Positions 32,729-44,266 of a stretch of 64,000 bases of DNA are shown here, piece after piece. Under the pieces are notes generated by a model. That model was not told the DNA's origin. It saw only the letters and a program-made list of their open reading frames with translations, and searched no databases. Position numbers and translations under genes: made by a program. This stretch comes from Strongylocentrotus droebachiensis (lineage: Eukaryota > Echinodermata > Echinoidea > Camarodonta > Strongylocentrotidae): the NCBI GenBank assembly GCA_035222895.1, contig JAVYIG010006544.1, positions 1 to 64,000 of the forward strand, in the 5' to 3' direction. The first letter of the stretch is position 1. Every line of letters begins with the position of its first letter.

Positions 32729-33650
32729 GGTATAAGCGTTATACCAAACAACAGGGCACTGAGTGGTATAAGCGTTATACCAACCTACAAGGCACTAAAT
32801 GGTATAAGCGTTATACCAACCTACAGGGCACTAAATGGTATAAGCGTTATACCAATCTACAGGGCACTGAGTGGTATAAGCGTTATACCAATCTACAAGG
32901 CGCTAAATGGTATAAGCGTTATACCAACCTACAGGGCACTAAATGGTATAAGCGTTATACCAACCTACAGGGCACTAAATGGTATAAGCGTTATACCAAT
33001 CTACAAGGCACTAAATGGTATAAGCGTTATACCAACCTACAGGGCACTAAATGGTATAAGCGTTATACCAACCTACAAGGCACTAAATGGTATAAGCGTT
33101 ATACCAACCTACAGGGCACTAAATGGTATAAGCGTTATACCAACCTACAGGGCACTAAATGGTATAAGCGTTATACCAATCTACAGGGCACTGAGTGGTA
33201 TAAGCGTTATACCAACCTACAGGGCAGTAAGTGGTATAACGCTTATACCATTTAGTGCTCTGTAGATTGGTATAACGCCTATACCATTTAGCGCCTTGTA
33301 GATTGGTATAACGCTTATACCACTCAGTGCCCTGTAGATTGGTATAACGCTTATACCATTTAGTGCCCTGTAGATTGGTATAACGCTTATACCATTTATC
33401 GCCCTGTAGATTGGTATAACGCTTATACCATTTATCGCCCTGTAGATTGGTATAACGCTTATACCATTTAGTGCTCTGTAGATTGGTATAACGCTTATAC
33501 CATTTATCGCCCTGTAGATTGGTATAACGCTTATACCACTCAGTGCCCCATTTAGTGTTCTGTAGGTTGTAATAACGTTTGAACCAATTTAGTAACCTGT
33601 AAGTTGTTTTAACGCTTATAGAGGACATTAAATGGTATAAATGTTATACC
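32729..33650. repeat. 36-bp palindrome array I, with an internal orientation switch
   Basis: Fourteen units start every 36 bp from 32729 to 33197 with GGTATAAGCGTTATACC followed by a 19-bp spacer (AACCTACAGGGCACTAAAT). From 33233 the register continues but the sequence is reverse-complemented (GGTATAACGCTTATACC, spacer ATTTAGTGCCCTGTAGATT) for nine more units to about 33537. Two or three degenerate units follow. The arms GGTATAA and TTATACC are perfect inverted repeats around a 3-bp centre. Because 36 bp is 12 codons, long reading frames pass through; I do not regard them as genes. Confidence 0.95.
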
Positions 33651-33927
33651 AACCAACTGGGCACTAAATGGTACAACTGTATATTGACAAATTAAATACA
33701 AATTATGCCATCAACTTATAACCTATACATTTCAAAATCCTTGGCTACCGGCTATCAAAATAACAGAAATATGCAAGTACAATTTAAAAACTGATTAAAG
33801 ATCAAAGATTTAGCAATTACAAACTAAAAAACTGATTAAAGATCAAAGATTTAGCAATAACAAACTAAAAGACTGATTAAAGATAAAAAGTTATGATGTA
33901 CAATCCAATACGGTCAAGGCACTAACT
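33651..33927. other. AT-rich spacer with a short tandem repeat
   Basis: No gene. A unit of about 60 bp (CTGATTAAAGATCAAAGATT..) is repeated three times at 33790-33890. Confidence 0.6.
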
Positions 33928-34490
33928 CAGGCCTTCTCAACTAGTTTATTAGAAGCGCCAAAACAAAAATGAATTGAGGTTGAAGTGCCAACCTGTATGT
34001 CTGGTGACTGTGTTACGAGGGAGCGTAGCGACCGAGCCGATACCGGTTGGGGTCCAGGGGGCGAAGCTCCCGGAAGCTAGTGGATTTTAGGGCTTTTTTG
34101 AGGCCAAGATGTGGCATTTTAACACCTTTTTGTTCCATAAAACATCAATCATAATTTCATATTGATGTGAATTAATTAGTACAATTCCTGACTAAAATCT
34201 ACACTGGAAGTTAATTTATATGTAGTTATTTTGGTGCAATAAACACGGAAAATGTCAAAATGAAGTGAAAATCAAAGAAACAAAATGGCTTGCTTACATT
34301 TTGGGCTCAACTTCGACTGCGACTTTTTGATTTTTCTGAGTTTTTTTATTTTAAAATAAATTGTTTTAATGTTGTTCTTTCTTTAATTTTTAATTTTTAA
34401 TTGTTATTAATTTTTTGGAACAGCCGCGCGCCACTCTGACTGACCGCAAGCGCCACGAGTGGCGCGCGCGCCGCCAGTTGAGAAGGCCTG
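33928..34490. mobile_element. Non-autonomous hAT-like element, 8-bp TSD
   Basis: Terminal repeat CAGGCCTTCTCAACT at 33928 and its complement ending at 34490. CACTAACT is duplicated at 33920-33927 and 34491-34498. CAG..TTCTCAA ends and 8-bp duplications fit hAT. The interior is non-coding with a GC-rich right end (GCCGCGCGCCAC). It is nested in the 16-kb insertion. Confidence 0.88.
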
Positions 34491-34537
34491 CACTAACTGG
34501 TATAAGCATGTGTCACAGGTTATCTAGATTACTGTAT

Positions 34538-35085
34538 TAGTTTATTGTATGGATTGCCAGACTCACAAATTTCCAAGTTGCAGCGGGTCCAAAATACAAA
34601 AAACAACAACAAGTGCACGACTAATTTGCAGCCTCCCATCTCTCAAATAACCCCACTTCTAAAGGAACTACACTGGTTGCCAGTTCGCCAGAGAATTATT
34701 TAAAATTTTAATGACAGGTTACAAAGCTCTAAATGGTCAAACTCCTAGTTTCGTTACTGAATTGTTGCAAATCAAGTCTCAAACTCATGGTCGTAACCTT
34801 TGTAGTACACAAGACACATTTTTGTTGCAAATGCCCCCATATAAAACCAAAGTAACCCTCAGAGACCGGTCATTTCTTTGTTCTGCCCCTAGATTATGGA
34901 ATAGATTACCTCTAGAAATAAGGAAAGCCCCATCATTAGATAATTTTAAATCAAGACTGAAAACTCAAAACTCACTTGTTCATATATTATGTATAGCACA
35001 GCATTTAGGAGCTCTCACAGCACAGTAGAATATATCCACATAGTTATTGCGCTTTACAAATGAATATATTATTATCTTTTATTAT
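34538..35085 (+). pseudogene. 3' fragment of a CR1/L2-like LINE
   Basis: The last part of a reverse transcriptase ORF: HWLPVRQRI-like before 34700 (in changing frames), then GYKALNGQTPSF, TLRDRSFLCSAPRLWNRLPL and FKSRLKT, ending near 35028. The 3' region ends GCGCTTTACAAATGAATATA then TTATTAT repeats, the usual end of such elements. The upstream part is lost. Confidence 0.8.
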
Positions 35086-35430
35086 TATAAGGTACGTGGT
35101 ATCATGGCACTATTCTACAACAAAACAACAATTGAGCATTAGCTGGTACATGTATAAGCATTATTCGAATTAACTGGGCACTAACTGGTAGTCTCAAATA
35201 TTTGGATGCTCCTGTGGATGTATTATAAGCACAATAAAAATTAGCCCCTAAAACACCTTCTGCTTTTGAGAAAAATTGAATATAACAATTTACTGGTGCT
35301 CCCGGTACGGCCGTACATTAGGAGCTGCGACGATGAAAAACTCAAAATATGTAGTTGTGATATATAATTTATAACTCGGGGGGGGGGGGGGGGAGAAAAG
35401 AAAAGAAAAAAATCTGGGAAAAAAATTAAG
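35086..35430. other. Intergenic, with a G run
   Basis: No gene seen. A run of about 16 G lies at 35379-35393. Confidence 0.5.
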
Positions 35431-36315
35431 CAAGGGGAACGCTCTCGGCGGTCTCGCCTGCATTACGCAATTCGATATGATGAAAAATTGAGGTTGGGAC
35501 ATTATTTATAGGCAGGGTGGCCTATGAGCAGGGCCCCCCCCAAAAAAAAAATCTTCTGAATACAATCAGCATTTTGAATCGAGTATTGGCTAAGAATCAT
35601 CAGAAAAATTATTTACTATAATTTGTTCCAAGATTGATAACTTTAATGGAATATGAACAAATAATAAAAAAATATTTATTCTCATATTAAGTTGTGAAAA
35701 CATAATCCAAGTCTACTGATTAAAATGACCTTTGACCTGGACTTTGTGACCTGGAATTCGCGTCATATGATTTGTGATACTTGATAACCCTTGTGTACAA
35801 GTTTCATGGAATTTGAACAAACACTTGAAATTATGCTAAAAATTCAAAATTTTGAGGTATATACCACAACAAAGTCTAAGTTTGCAGACCTCAAATTACA
35901 TTTGACCTTGACTTTGTTACCTAAAAGACAAATCAAATGATTGGGGATACTGGATAACCCTTTAGTCTAAGAATCATTGAATAAGAACCTATACTTTCAA
36001 AATTATATTTCAAATTCAAAAACTTAACCCGAGGTTAAGTTTTCGATGATGATGCCACAACATAGTCCAAGTCTGTTGACCTGTAATGACCTTTGACCTT
36101 GACTTTGTGACCTGAAATTCTACTCACATGATTGGGGATACTTGATTACCATTTGATCCAAGTTTCATTGAATAAGAACTTATACTTTCAAAATTATACT
36201 AAAATTTCAAAAACTTAACCTGAGGTTAAGTTTTTGATGTTGACGCTGTCGCCGTCACCAGAAAAGTGGCGCCTACACTGTATGTCTTGCTTGCTTTTTG
36301 CTACGCAGGCGAGAC
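35431..36315. repeat. Dispersed repeat, second copy, with DR1-like boxes
   Basis: Same family as 10210-10844: starts CAAGGGGAACGC..GGTCTCGCCTGC and ends GCAGGCGAGAC. It has three internal cycles instead of two. TGACCTTTGACCT occurs at 35726-35738 and 36087-36099. Confidence 0.75.
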
Positions 36316-36345
36316 AAAAATCTGGTAATTATCAGGCCTGATTAA

Positions 36346-36824
36346 CTATTCACTAAATAAATATTCATCATCAATTCTCAATAGTTCGGAGTCTGTGATT
36401 TCTGTGCTTTCATTATCAACTCCTCCCTCCATGTTGCGTTGCTCCGTCTCTCCTTCCTCTTGTTGCTCCATCTCTCCTTCCTCTTGTTGCTCCGTCTCTC
36501 CTTCCTCTTGTTGCTCCGTCTCTCCTTCCTCTTGTTGCTCCATCTCTCCTTCCTCTTGTTGCTCCGTCTCTCCTTCCTCTTGTTGCTCCGTCTCTCCTTC
36601 CTCTTGTTGCTCCGTCTCTCCTTCCTCTTGTTGCTCCGTCTCTCCTTCCTCTTGTTGCTCCGTCTCTCCTTCCTCTTGTTGCTCCATCTCTCCTTCCTCT
36701 TGTTGCTCCGTCTCTCCTTCCTCTTGTTGCTCCGTCTCTCCTTCTTCTCTCTCTCCTTCCTCTGAATCCTCCCTGAATACCTGTCCAAACCTCTGCATTG
36801 ATGTGGCTTGCCGTGCAAGTTCAC
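36346..36824 (-). CDS. Last exon of a spliced gene of unknown function, Glu/Gln repeat tail
   Basis: On the - strand, TTTCTGTACAG at 36835-36825 is a good splice acceptor. The exon reads GELARQATSMQRFGQVFRED, then about 13 copies of an 8-residue repeat EEGETEQQ (24-bp DNA unit, some with Met for Thr), then RNMEGGVDNESTEITDSELL and a stop at 36346. The phase fits the exon at 38018-38179, which ends with one base of the split Gly codon. The acidic, Gln-rich repeat is probably disordered. It lies in the 16-kb insertion, divergent from the gene at 42.3-46.2 kb. I recognise no domain, and reading frames on the other strand of the repeat are by-products. Confidence 0.55.
36445..36756. repeat. 24-bp minisatellite, about 13 copies
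   Basis: The unit TCTCCTTCCTCTTGTTGCTC plus CG/CA and T is repeated nearly perfectly. It encodes the EEGETEQQ repeats on the - strand. All six frames stay open for long stretches, which explains the extra reading frames here. Confidence 0.95.
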
Positions 36825-36848
36825 CTGTACAGAAATAGATGGGGCCAA

Positions 36849-38017
36849 CCATTTTAATAAATTTTACTACAGATACTTTTAGGTTGTTCTTAAAGATTTG
36901 GCAGTTTGGGCTGGAACATCATTACTAACCTGATTTGCATAATAAGCACAAGATGGTTTAATTGTAACACCTTAATTAAGGTTTTTAAGAATGCATGAGG
37001 GGACTGACTCATAGCTTCATCACAACTTATTTTAAATAAATATGTTAGTCATGTCAAGTGAAGTGTATAGAATACTATGGTAATTTAAATTTCTTGAAAA
37101 ATTCACTCATTTGCATATTTATGGTAATTTATGCAAATAAGATCATAAATTCACAATTTTACCCATAAATCAAATATTATATATATTTAGCATTCTTTTT
37201 CACTACACATATTCGTTAGACCTTTTGGAATAATAATACAACACAAAAATTGGAAGAACCAGGTAAATTCTTATGTTGTCTGTTGTTTTTTATAATTTCT
37301 TTGTTTTTTAACTCATGTATTTCATAGTTTTTGTTATTTTATTTTATTTTTAACTCTAGTTCAACTGTTTTGACCCCAAAACAAACCCCTAAACTTTAAA
37401 CAAGTCCAAAAAACCAATGTTTTATCTCTTTTTAGGAAAAATTATATTTCCATATGTTCTGTACACAAATCACAAAAATGATTGATTTTCGGGCTGACAA
37501 TCAGAGACAAAAGGTCATGTGACTTTGTAACTATATGTCCGATTAAAAAAAAAATTGTTTTAAAGATACGTAAGACTCGAAAGAACTCGAAAAGTCATGA
37601 AAGGAAAACTTTTTTTCTGCCGCGGTTTGGGAGTAGTCGCTAAATTACTACAGGGGGGGGGGGGGGGGGCTCAAATTGACCCCCCCCATTTTTGTGAATA
37701 TTTATTAGCTTTTTTCAGAAGAAAAGGGGGGGGGGGGGAGTGTGCACCCCCCCTCCCCCCATGCTTCCTCCCCTGGATCTGCCCCAACAAAACACATTTA
37801 CCATCTCCTATTTCTGACAAGGAGTTAATTTTAATCATCACACCCTCCAAAAAAGAGGTGATTATGATTGTTTTGTTTTAATTAATTGAATGGAGGGCTA
37901 CATACTATCAGGTCAATATTGAACAATTTAAAGAAGTCCCATTTTCAGAATTGTTTAGGGGGGATGAATAATAAAAGCAAACACTTGCAATCTGTTAAGC
38001 ATTATAAGGTTATTTAC
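36849..38017. other. Probable intron and transposon debris
   Basis: No coding sequence seen. It contains paired G and C runs (37651-37669 with 37680-37687) and an isolated TIR-like CCCCTGGATCTGCCCC near 37770 whose partner is not visible. Confidence 0.5.
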
Positions 38018-38179
38018 CATTATTGTTCATGTCATCGACGACAGTATCTCCTGAATTTGTTAAACTCTCTATAAAAAAGTTTGCCAGCTCCTTGGGGTCT
38101 TTTATGAATAACACCGTCTGGTGTAGGGGTTTCGCGGACACCACCACTGCAAACTTCACCGTACCAAATGACTGATTGT
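38018..38179 (-). CDS. Internal exon of the same spliced gene
   Basis: A polypyrimidine tract and TTTGACAG lie before 38179, and the donor G|GTAAAT lies at 38017. The - strand reads SFGTVKFAVVVSAKPLHQTV, then LFIKDPKELANFFIESLTNS, then GDTVVDDMNNN with a split Gly completed by the next exon. The phase match to 36346-36824 is the main support. A second acceptor 8 bp further in is possible, so the first residues are uncertain. No family recognised. Confidence 0.5.
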
Positions 38180-39003
38180 CTGTCAAAGAAAAAAGAAGAA
38201 AAAAAACAAAATTTACTTTAAAAATCTCTAGTTCCATGCAATCAAAGATTGAAACTAGAAAATGAGACGTTCTGGTGTACAACTATATAAGTGGCAACTA
38301 ATCCTGATACTATTTGGAGGTTTCAAAGGGTCAGATTAGAATAGAATTGACCCCAGTCATATCTGTATGTTCACTGTATGTAGAAATTTGGAGAAACTAA
38401 ACAGTGAAATTGTGAGCAACTTTTGATTTACCAACCTACAGGTTCAGAATTTTTTCAGAAGAAATATAAAATTAGCAACTTGAACCATCTCTGTTATTCC
38501 CCATAATTAGAAATGATTTTACCAATCCAAATATTGATCAAATCTTAAACTTTGCTTAACCTGTTAATCAAGTATATTAGCAGTATTACAGCTTTCTCGG
38601 CAACCTTCGCTAATGGATCAATACAAATCAAAATATTTTTGCCAAGAAATGAAATTCATTCAAAAAACTAATTGCGAGTTGTATGTGGGGGTCTGGGCCA
38701 GACTGGTGGAAATCTGGAGCTTTAACCCATTTTTTCAAATGGTAACCCTGAGTACTGGTACAATATTTTAATGATGTGGGTTTCTGAAGTCATGCATGAT
38801 GTGGGGTATTACAACATTTAAGTGCGTACAAAGAACAAAGACTAAAGACTAGCCTGATAATTAACTGCTTAAGTTGAGCAATTAAGTTGAGCCAATTGCA
38901 CTCCTGATAGTCTGTTTGGCACAACGTTTTGTATGGACATCTAAATGAATGTATCACGTGTGGAAAAATCTCTTTGGTAAATCTGTACCTAGGATAACCA
39001 TAC

Positions 39004-39149
39004 CTTCAATTTCTGTATTGGTTGATTATTGTAATTGTCTGAACTCGTAGAACTTCCCCTAGTGCTGTGACAGTTTTTGCAGCAGCAGTGACATCTCCAC
39101 AAACAAACACACTGGCCTTGGCGATAGGGGAACTCATAACTTGTATGGT
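39004..39149 (-). CDS. Possible exon of the - strand gene
   Basis: Bounded on the - strand by CTACCTACAG and AAG|GTATGG. Two frames are possible. One reads VMSSPIAKASVFVCGDVTAA and looks protein-like but stops just before the donor. The other is open to the donor, Cys-rich (GQCVCLWRCHCCCKNCH), and keeps phase with the neighbouring exons. The sequence does not decide between them. Confidence 0.3.
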
Positions 39150-40385
39150 CTGTAGGTAGACAAAAATAAAGATATTATATATGAAATGAATGAAAATACA
39201 AGAATGTTTACATTTACTTAACTATTAGTTTGAGTATTTTATTCTCTTGACTTTAGTTGGTAAAATATACTAGTAGTTCAAGTATCTTCAACCTGACTTT
39301 CAAAATATAACAGAGCCATCCATCCGTACATTGCTAGACATACATATACTTATATGTAGTTTCATTTGAAACCAACAACGGTTTTCAGGTTATTGCAGTA
39401 ACAAGATATTTTAGCATTTACCTGTAACCTCTGACCCTTTGAACTCAAAAGTTGATTAAGGTAAATCCTTAAATAGTCATATATATAACAAGTGTCATTA
39501 AGATAACTCTATTCATTAGTTCTCAAGTTATCACTAAGTAACATTATATTTTGGTACAAGTACTTTTATCTAAGACATTTGACCTCTTGACTGAGAACAA
39601 TTATTAGGTCATTCTTACATGATCATACAAACACATGTCAAGTTTCATTATGATACTTATATTGCATTTGAAGTTTTTTTCGGAGTAACAAGTGTTTGAG
39701 CATAAGTAAAAATGACATATGACTTTGGACCTTTGACCTCTTAAACAAGAAATTTGTTCAGGCACTTCATGTGAGCATGCATATCCACACACCAAGTTTC
39801 ATTTGTATGATTTTCATATCTATTCTTTTAGTCCCATACTAAAATAATCCGTAACTATCCTTTTTTGGCTGTTCACACCTCAAATTGTAATCCTGTACCA
39901 ACCGACTTAGCACGTGTGAAGATATATCATCGCTTTCACACCTAAAGTTTGTTATACTGGAGTAACATTTGTGTATCAAAACCACGCTGATATGTTAATT
40001 CATATTGTATTGTCATTTGATTGGCCGATGCCAGTTCCCTCCATTTGTAGCAATGAGCGAGCTGTTTAGTATCTTTCTCATGTTCAGACCTAACGACTAA
40101 GCACTTCAGTTATAGAGTATCCACCTATTGTGGGCTAACTCCGTTTTTTACCAGGGCCAGAAAAGTCCCAGAATATTGCGGTGCTAGCCCACCTATGAAA
40201 AAAAGGAGTATAAAAGTGAGTTGGGCCAGAGTTAGCACAGGACTTTAGGTGATACTAAGAGAGGCCTTAATACCACCAAATTTGAGCCCTGAAAATACAA
40301 ATACCTCAATTCATTCATTTGCACAGTAATATTAATTACCGGTATGCACAGATGGTATATGGAGGGACAAAAAAGGCAAACAAAC
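39150..40385. other. Probable intron with AT-rich repeat sequence
   Basis: No gene seen. Segments with GACCTTTGACCTC (about 39726) and AAGTTTCATT boxes look like decayed dispersed repeats. Confidence 0.45.
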
Positions 40386-40456
40386 CTGTACTGATGTGCT
40401 CATGAAAAGAGCAGGTGACCCCATCACCTTTGTCTGCCTGGCACTCAGGGAATGTG
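40386..40456 (-). CDS. Possible upstream exon of the - strand gene
   Basis: A 71-nt block between TTGTTTTACAG and CAG|GTTTGT on the - strand. It is open in two frames (ARQTKVMGSPALFMSTSVQ or CQADKGDGVTCSFHEH). Splice signals are the only evidence. Confidence 0.28.
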
Positions 40457-40785
40457 CTGTAAAACAATCAGGAACCCGATTTCTCTTGAATTTTAAGCCT
40501 GCACATGGAACAAAAAATGGAAAAAACAAACTTAAAGAGTAGCACAATCTCTTGGAAATCTTTAGGGCAGATATTTAATGTGCGGGTGATCATGAACATT
40601 TTTTTAGTAGTAGTAGGGTGCATTAACTAAATTTGTAAAATATGGTACATCACAGGGTTAATTTCCTTTACGATTGAAAAAGATCCATGAATAAAAAGAA
40701 AATAGAAAAAGCTGTACCAAATAGTGCAGCACTTTAGTCATTAGTTACGTAAGGTGTTATTGTCAAAACATCTGTTACATTCACC

Positions 40786-41564
40786 TTAAAGGACAAGTCC
40801 ACTCGAAAAATAACTCACTTTCAATAAAAGCAGAAAAATCAGACAAACCAATCAAAAAAAGTTTGAGCAAAATTGGATAACTAATAAGAAAGTTATGAAT
40901 TTTTGAAAAAGTATGTAAAACTATGGAACAATGAGAATCACAACACAAATTGCCAAGATGGTTATCAGTTTGTGACGTCATGTCCTCACAACTTATCAAT
41001 TGCTTTATATAGTTTAATCCCATTAATTTACCTTTTTATCCCCCAAAACTTGATTTCCCCATGCCTTTGCCCATGTTATATGATTTGTATCATATTGCGT
41101 GCATGACATTTCCCAGAATTTCTTATGAATTTTGAAGAATTGATACTATTTTCTGAATATTGTATTTCATATTTATTGATTTTTATTTAAATAGTTTATC
41201 AAAATTCAATTTTTCATGATTTAACTGGACAAAAATTACTCTTTATTTGTGCACCCACACAAAAACATATTACTAACAATCTAACTTGGATGCTGGTGTG
41301 AAGAAATAAGATTCTTAGGGTGAAACTAGGAAATTTATATTATCAATATAAAGAAAATAATTAGTGGATAGTGAGGACCATACGTCACAGACTCATGAGT
41401 GAGTTGCCAATTTGTGTAGTGATTTTCAAAGTTTTTCATGTCATTACAAATTCATAACTTTCTTATTAGTTATCCGATTTTGCTCAAACTTTTTTTGATT
41501 GGTTTGTCTGATTTTTCTGGTTCTATTGAAAGTAAGTTATTTTTGGAGTGGACTTGGGCTTTAA
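40786..41564. mobile_element. MITE with ~140-bp TIR and TTAA ends (Kolobok-like)
   Basis: TTAA at 40786-40789 and 41561-41564 flanks a long inverted repeat of about 140 bp at over 90% identity, starting AGGACAAGTCCACTC and AGCCCAAGTCCACTC. I recognise AAGGACAAGTCCAC as a frequent sea urchin repeat end. TTAA targets point to Kolobok or piggyBac types. The interior is non-coding. Confidence 0.88.
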
Positions 41565-42312
41565 CACATATGGGGCATATGCTAGCAGTGTCTCGGCACC
41601 TGAAAAGTGAATTATGTCTATTTTAATTTTTTTTAAATTGGAAGCACTGTCATGTACTCCTTCAAGGGGTATAGGTTCCCGTTCGATCACCTTAAAGATA
41701 GTGTGTCCCTTTCGCACGCTGACAATATAAAGTTGTGTAAATGTGATGGTACAAAAGAAATTATACCAACTAAAAAAGAATTTCTCATAATCTGAAACAA
41801 AATCTTGGATTTAGCTCATGCTGCGTAAGAAAAACATATGCCTGCCAATCAAGGCCTCAAAATAATTGGCTTAAGTCTGGTAGGGAGCTGTCTTTAGGGT
41901 AAAATACTTAGCCAAAAGTTTGAATTGAATACCGAAATTGGCTAAGCATTTATCAAAGCCAAATACTAATTAAGCTTAAATTTTGTACTTAATTATTGAC
42001 TTGAATACAGGCCCTGATCTCTAATTATGTTATTATTTCCCTTTAATTTTGAATACATGTACAGTCAAACCTGTTTTAAAGCTCACATTACCAAAAAAAA
42101 TCACTAAAACTTTATATTTGTAGAGCAGTTTGCATGTTACTGAATCTCTTTAGGAAGACCACGTGTCCATAAAGGCCACTTTTGCCAGCTTCCTCAGGAA
42201 GATTGTTTGGCAAGTTTGACTGTACTGTGAATCCTCAACAATGTGTTACTCACTGTTGAATACTGAATATATTCTCAATAGTGGTATTCTTGTCCCTAAT
42301 TTATTGTTTCAG
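41565..42312. other. Intergenic or intron before the + strand gene
   Basis: No coding sequence seen apart from the small MITE at 42060-42224. Upstream exons of the 42.3-kb gene may lie here or be missing. Confidence 0.4.
42060..42224. mobile_element. 165-bp Tc1/mariner-like MITE
   Basis: TA-CAGTCAAACCTG at the left is mirrored by CAAGTTTGACTG-TA at the right. TA flanks and CAGTCAAAC ends are typical of short Tc1/mariner or pogo derivatives. No coding sequence. Confidence 0.75.
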
Positions 42313-42713
42313 CAGCAGTGAGAGGCAGAAATACTACAAGCACATTCAAAAAGCGAAGGCAAGCCCAGACAAATATATGAGCATCATCATCGATGGGATG
42401 GATCAACACTGCACAGCAATACCGCAACTACACCCAACACCCAAAGCCCTGAGCTACACAGACCAACTCAACACACACATCACTGGCGCTATTGTACATG
42501 GCAGAGGTCAACACACTTACATCGACATCAAAGAATACCCTCATGACAGCAACCTCACCATCAACATCATCCTCAACATTCTCATCCGCTACACCGACTC
42601 CCTTCCACCAACTTTGTATCTCCAATTAGACAACAAGTACAGCAAGGGAGAACAAGAATCGACACGTCTTTGCCTTTCTCTCTCTCTTAGTGGAGCTCAA
42701 TATCTTCAAAAAG
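42313..42713 (+). CDS. Exon of a DUF7869-like gene (GMDQ / LQLDN part), frameshifted
   Basis: After the acceptor TTGTTTCAG the frame reads ERQKYYKHIQKAKASPDKYM, IIIDGMDQHCTAIPQ, ITGAIVHGRG and LPPTLYLQLDN. It then slips by one base near 42636, and the next frame continues TARENKNRHVFAFLSLLVEL and NIFKK to the donor AAG|GTGAAC at 42713. The second part is what this family normally shows after LQLDN, so an extra A in ACAACAAGT is the likely lesion (or a sequencing error). GMDQ, LQLDN..ENKN and the GHTHED motif of the next exon mark a family (as I recall it, DUF7869) recurring in animals in transposon-like copies. A transposase-type role is inference. Earlier exons were not found. Confidence 0.7.
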
Positions 42714-43749
42714 GTGAACAAATCCCTTTAAATAATCACTACATATTCTTTAAACCTAGGCTAATTGCAATTTCCTTTTTCAAGTTACCTGGTGCACATC
42801 TTGGCAATAATGCCAATACTTTGACAATGTCATTAAAATTATAAGGAAACCAAAAGCTAGCTGCCTTCTCTTTTGTTTTTAAAGCCATAGGGTACTTGAA
42901 TAAAGGGTGTTTCTCTTTTCGCCTTCTTTAAGATTTTTTTCTTCAACCTGGTGAATCTCACACACAAAACCAATGATGAATGATTAAGCTACTAATTAGC
43001 TGGACCTAAAAGATTTAACGAAAGAAGCAATATTTTTATGCCTTGTATTTAAAAATAGCTTGTGATTGCATTATCATGAGAACCGATACCATCAAACTCA
43101 AGACATGTATAGGTATCTTGTAGAGCCAATAAACTGATTTGATTTTAGCGTCATGAGGTCAAAGGTCATGGGGTTCATTATGCATGCTTATAAATAGCTT
43201 GTGAACGCATTATCATAAGAGCCGACAGATGGATTACTATCAAACTTAGGACAAGTATTTATCTTGCAGAGCCAGGTGTATAAAAAATTAGCTTAATCAC
43301 GATATTCTGGGAACCTGTTAATGTATTACAAACAAACTTTTTAAAATTGCTTTTTTTAAATTTATACCTGTTAGTTTAAAATTAGATTCCTCTAAAACTT
43401 GACCATAAACATTGTTAATATCTTAACTCTTTTTTTACAAGTTTATACTACAGTACAATACAGTATAAGTAATTGAATTGCATTCCATAACTGATGCGGA
43501 ATCTGCTATTCAGTTATGTACATCTTCAAGACTTCACGTATAACATTCAGTCATTTCAGTTGTAAAAACGGTAAACATGTTGTTGTTTTTTGCGATGAGC
43601 GACACTAAAATCTTTCCTTGTTCTTGGATAGAAACAAACATTTATGCTAGTTTTTACATTTTATGAACAAACTGAATACATAATTACCAATAATAAAAAA
43701 TCTAATATTAATGTTTTTTTTCTATCTAATCTATCTTCCTGAAATGCAG
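42714..43749. other. Probable intron of the DUF7869-like gene
   Basis: Non-coding. It contains two cycles of a ~120-bp unit (AGCTTGTGA.GCATTATCAT, 43060-43260) and a DR1-like AGGTCAAAGGTCA at 43156-43168. Confidence 0.5.
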
Positions 43750-44266
43750 ATCAAGGTTGGCCTCTTAATGGTTGGACACACACACGAAGATGTAGATCAG
43801 TTCTTTTCTCGAATCTCTACCCACCTTAAAAAACACAGCATCACGACATTTCCCAAACTACTAAAAGCCATCCCTGCCTCATTCAACACTCACACTATGA
43901 CAAGTGCCCAGCGAATTCTTCACATCTTTGATGTCCGCGACTGGCTTCTGCCCCACCAACATAATATGGCCTATCACAGCAAGCCACACATATTCAAGTT
44001 CACACTAGATCAAGCCGGGAAAGCCACACTCCAAACGAAAGACTGGTCAACATCTCCACATTGGAGCGACACAACAGGCCTGACCCACATTCTGTCATCG
44101 CTCCCAGATGGACAACCCAGGCTGGTGAAGAAGTCTTTTACAGACATTGACATTCCACAAATCGAGAGAGGGGCAGAGAAGCTGCGACCATATTTCCAGC
44201 CAGGGGACATTGAGGCTTGGAGGTCACTTTGTGAGCTCCTAACCTTAGAGGAAGAGGAATGTGAAG
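43750..44266 (+). CDS. Exon of the DUF7869-like gene (GHTHEDVDQ part)
   Basis: Starts after GAAATGCAG and reads IKVGLLMVGHTHEDVDQFFS, then LKKHSITTFPKLLKAIPASF, then HIFDVRDWLLPHQ and ends ..EEECE plus G before the donor GTAAAA (44267). GLLMVGHTHEDVDQFFSRIS is the family's most conserved block; the His/Asp/Glu residues could bind metal, though I do not know the mechanism. Phase 0 on the left and phase 1 on the right both fit the adjoining exons. Base composition is richer in C and more even than the AT-rich introns, as expected for coding DNA. Confidence 0.75.

Noticed and set aside
32729..33650. CRISPR-like array (regular palindromic repeats)
   Set aside because: The 19-bp spacers are nearly identical to each other, the setting is eukaryotic, and there are no cas genes; it is a satellite-type array.
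36378..36848. Alternative frames over the 24-bp repeat (RSNKRKER, PSSCCSVS, LSFLLLLR)
   Set aside because: 24 is a multiple of 3, so several frames stay open. Only the EEGETEQQ frame has an acceptor and phase-matched upstream exon.
37597..37881. 94-codon frame with Gly/Pro runs
   Set aside because: It crosses G and C homopolymer runs of transposon debris; no homology or start context.
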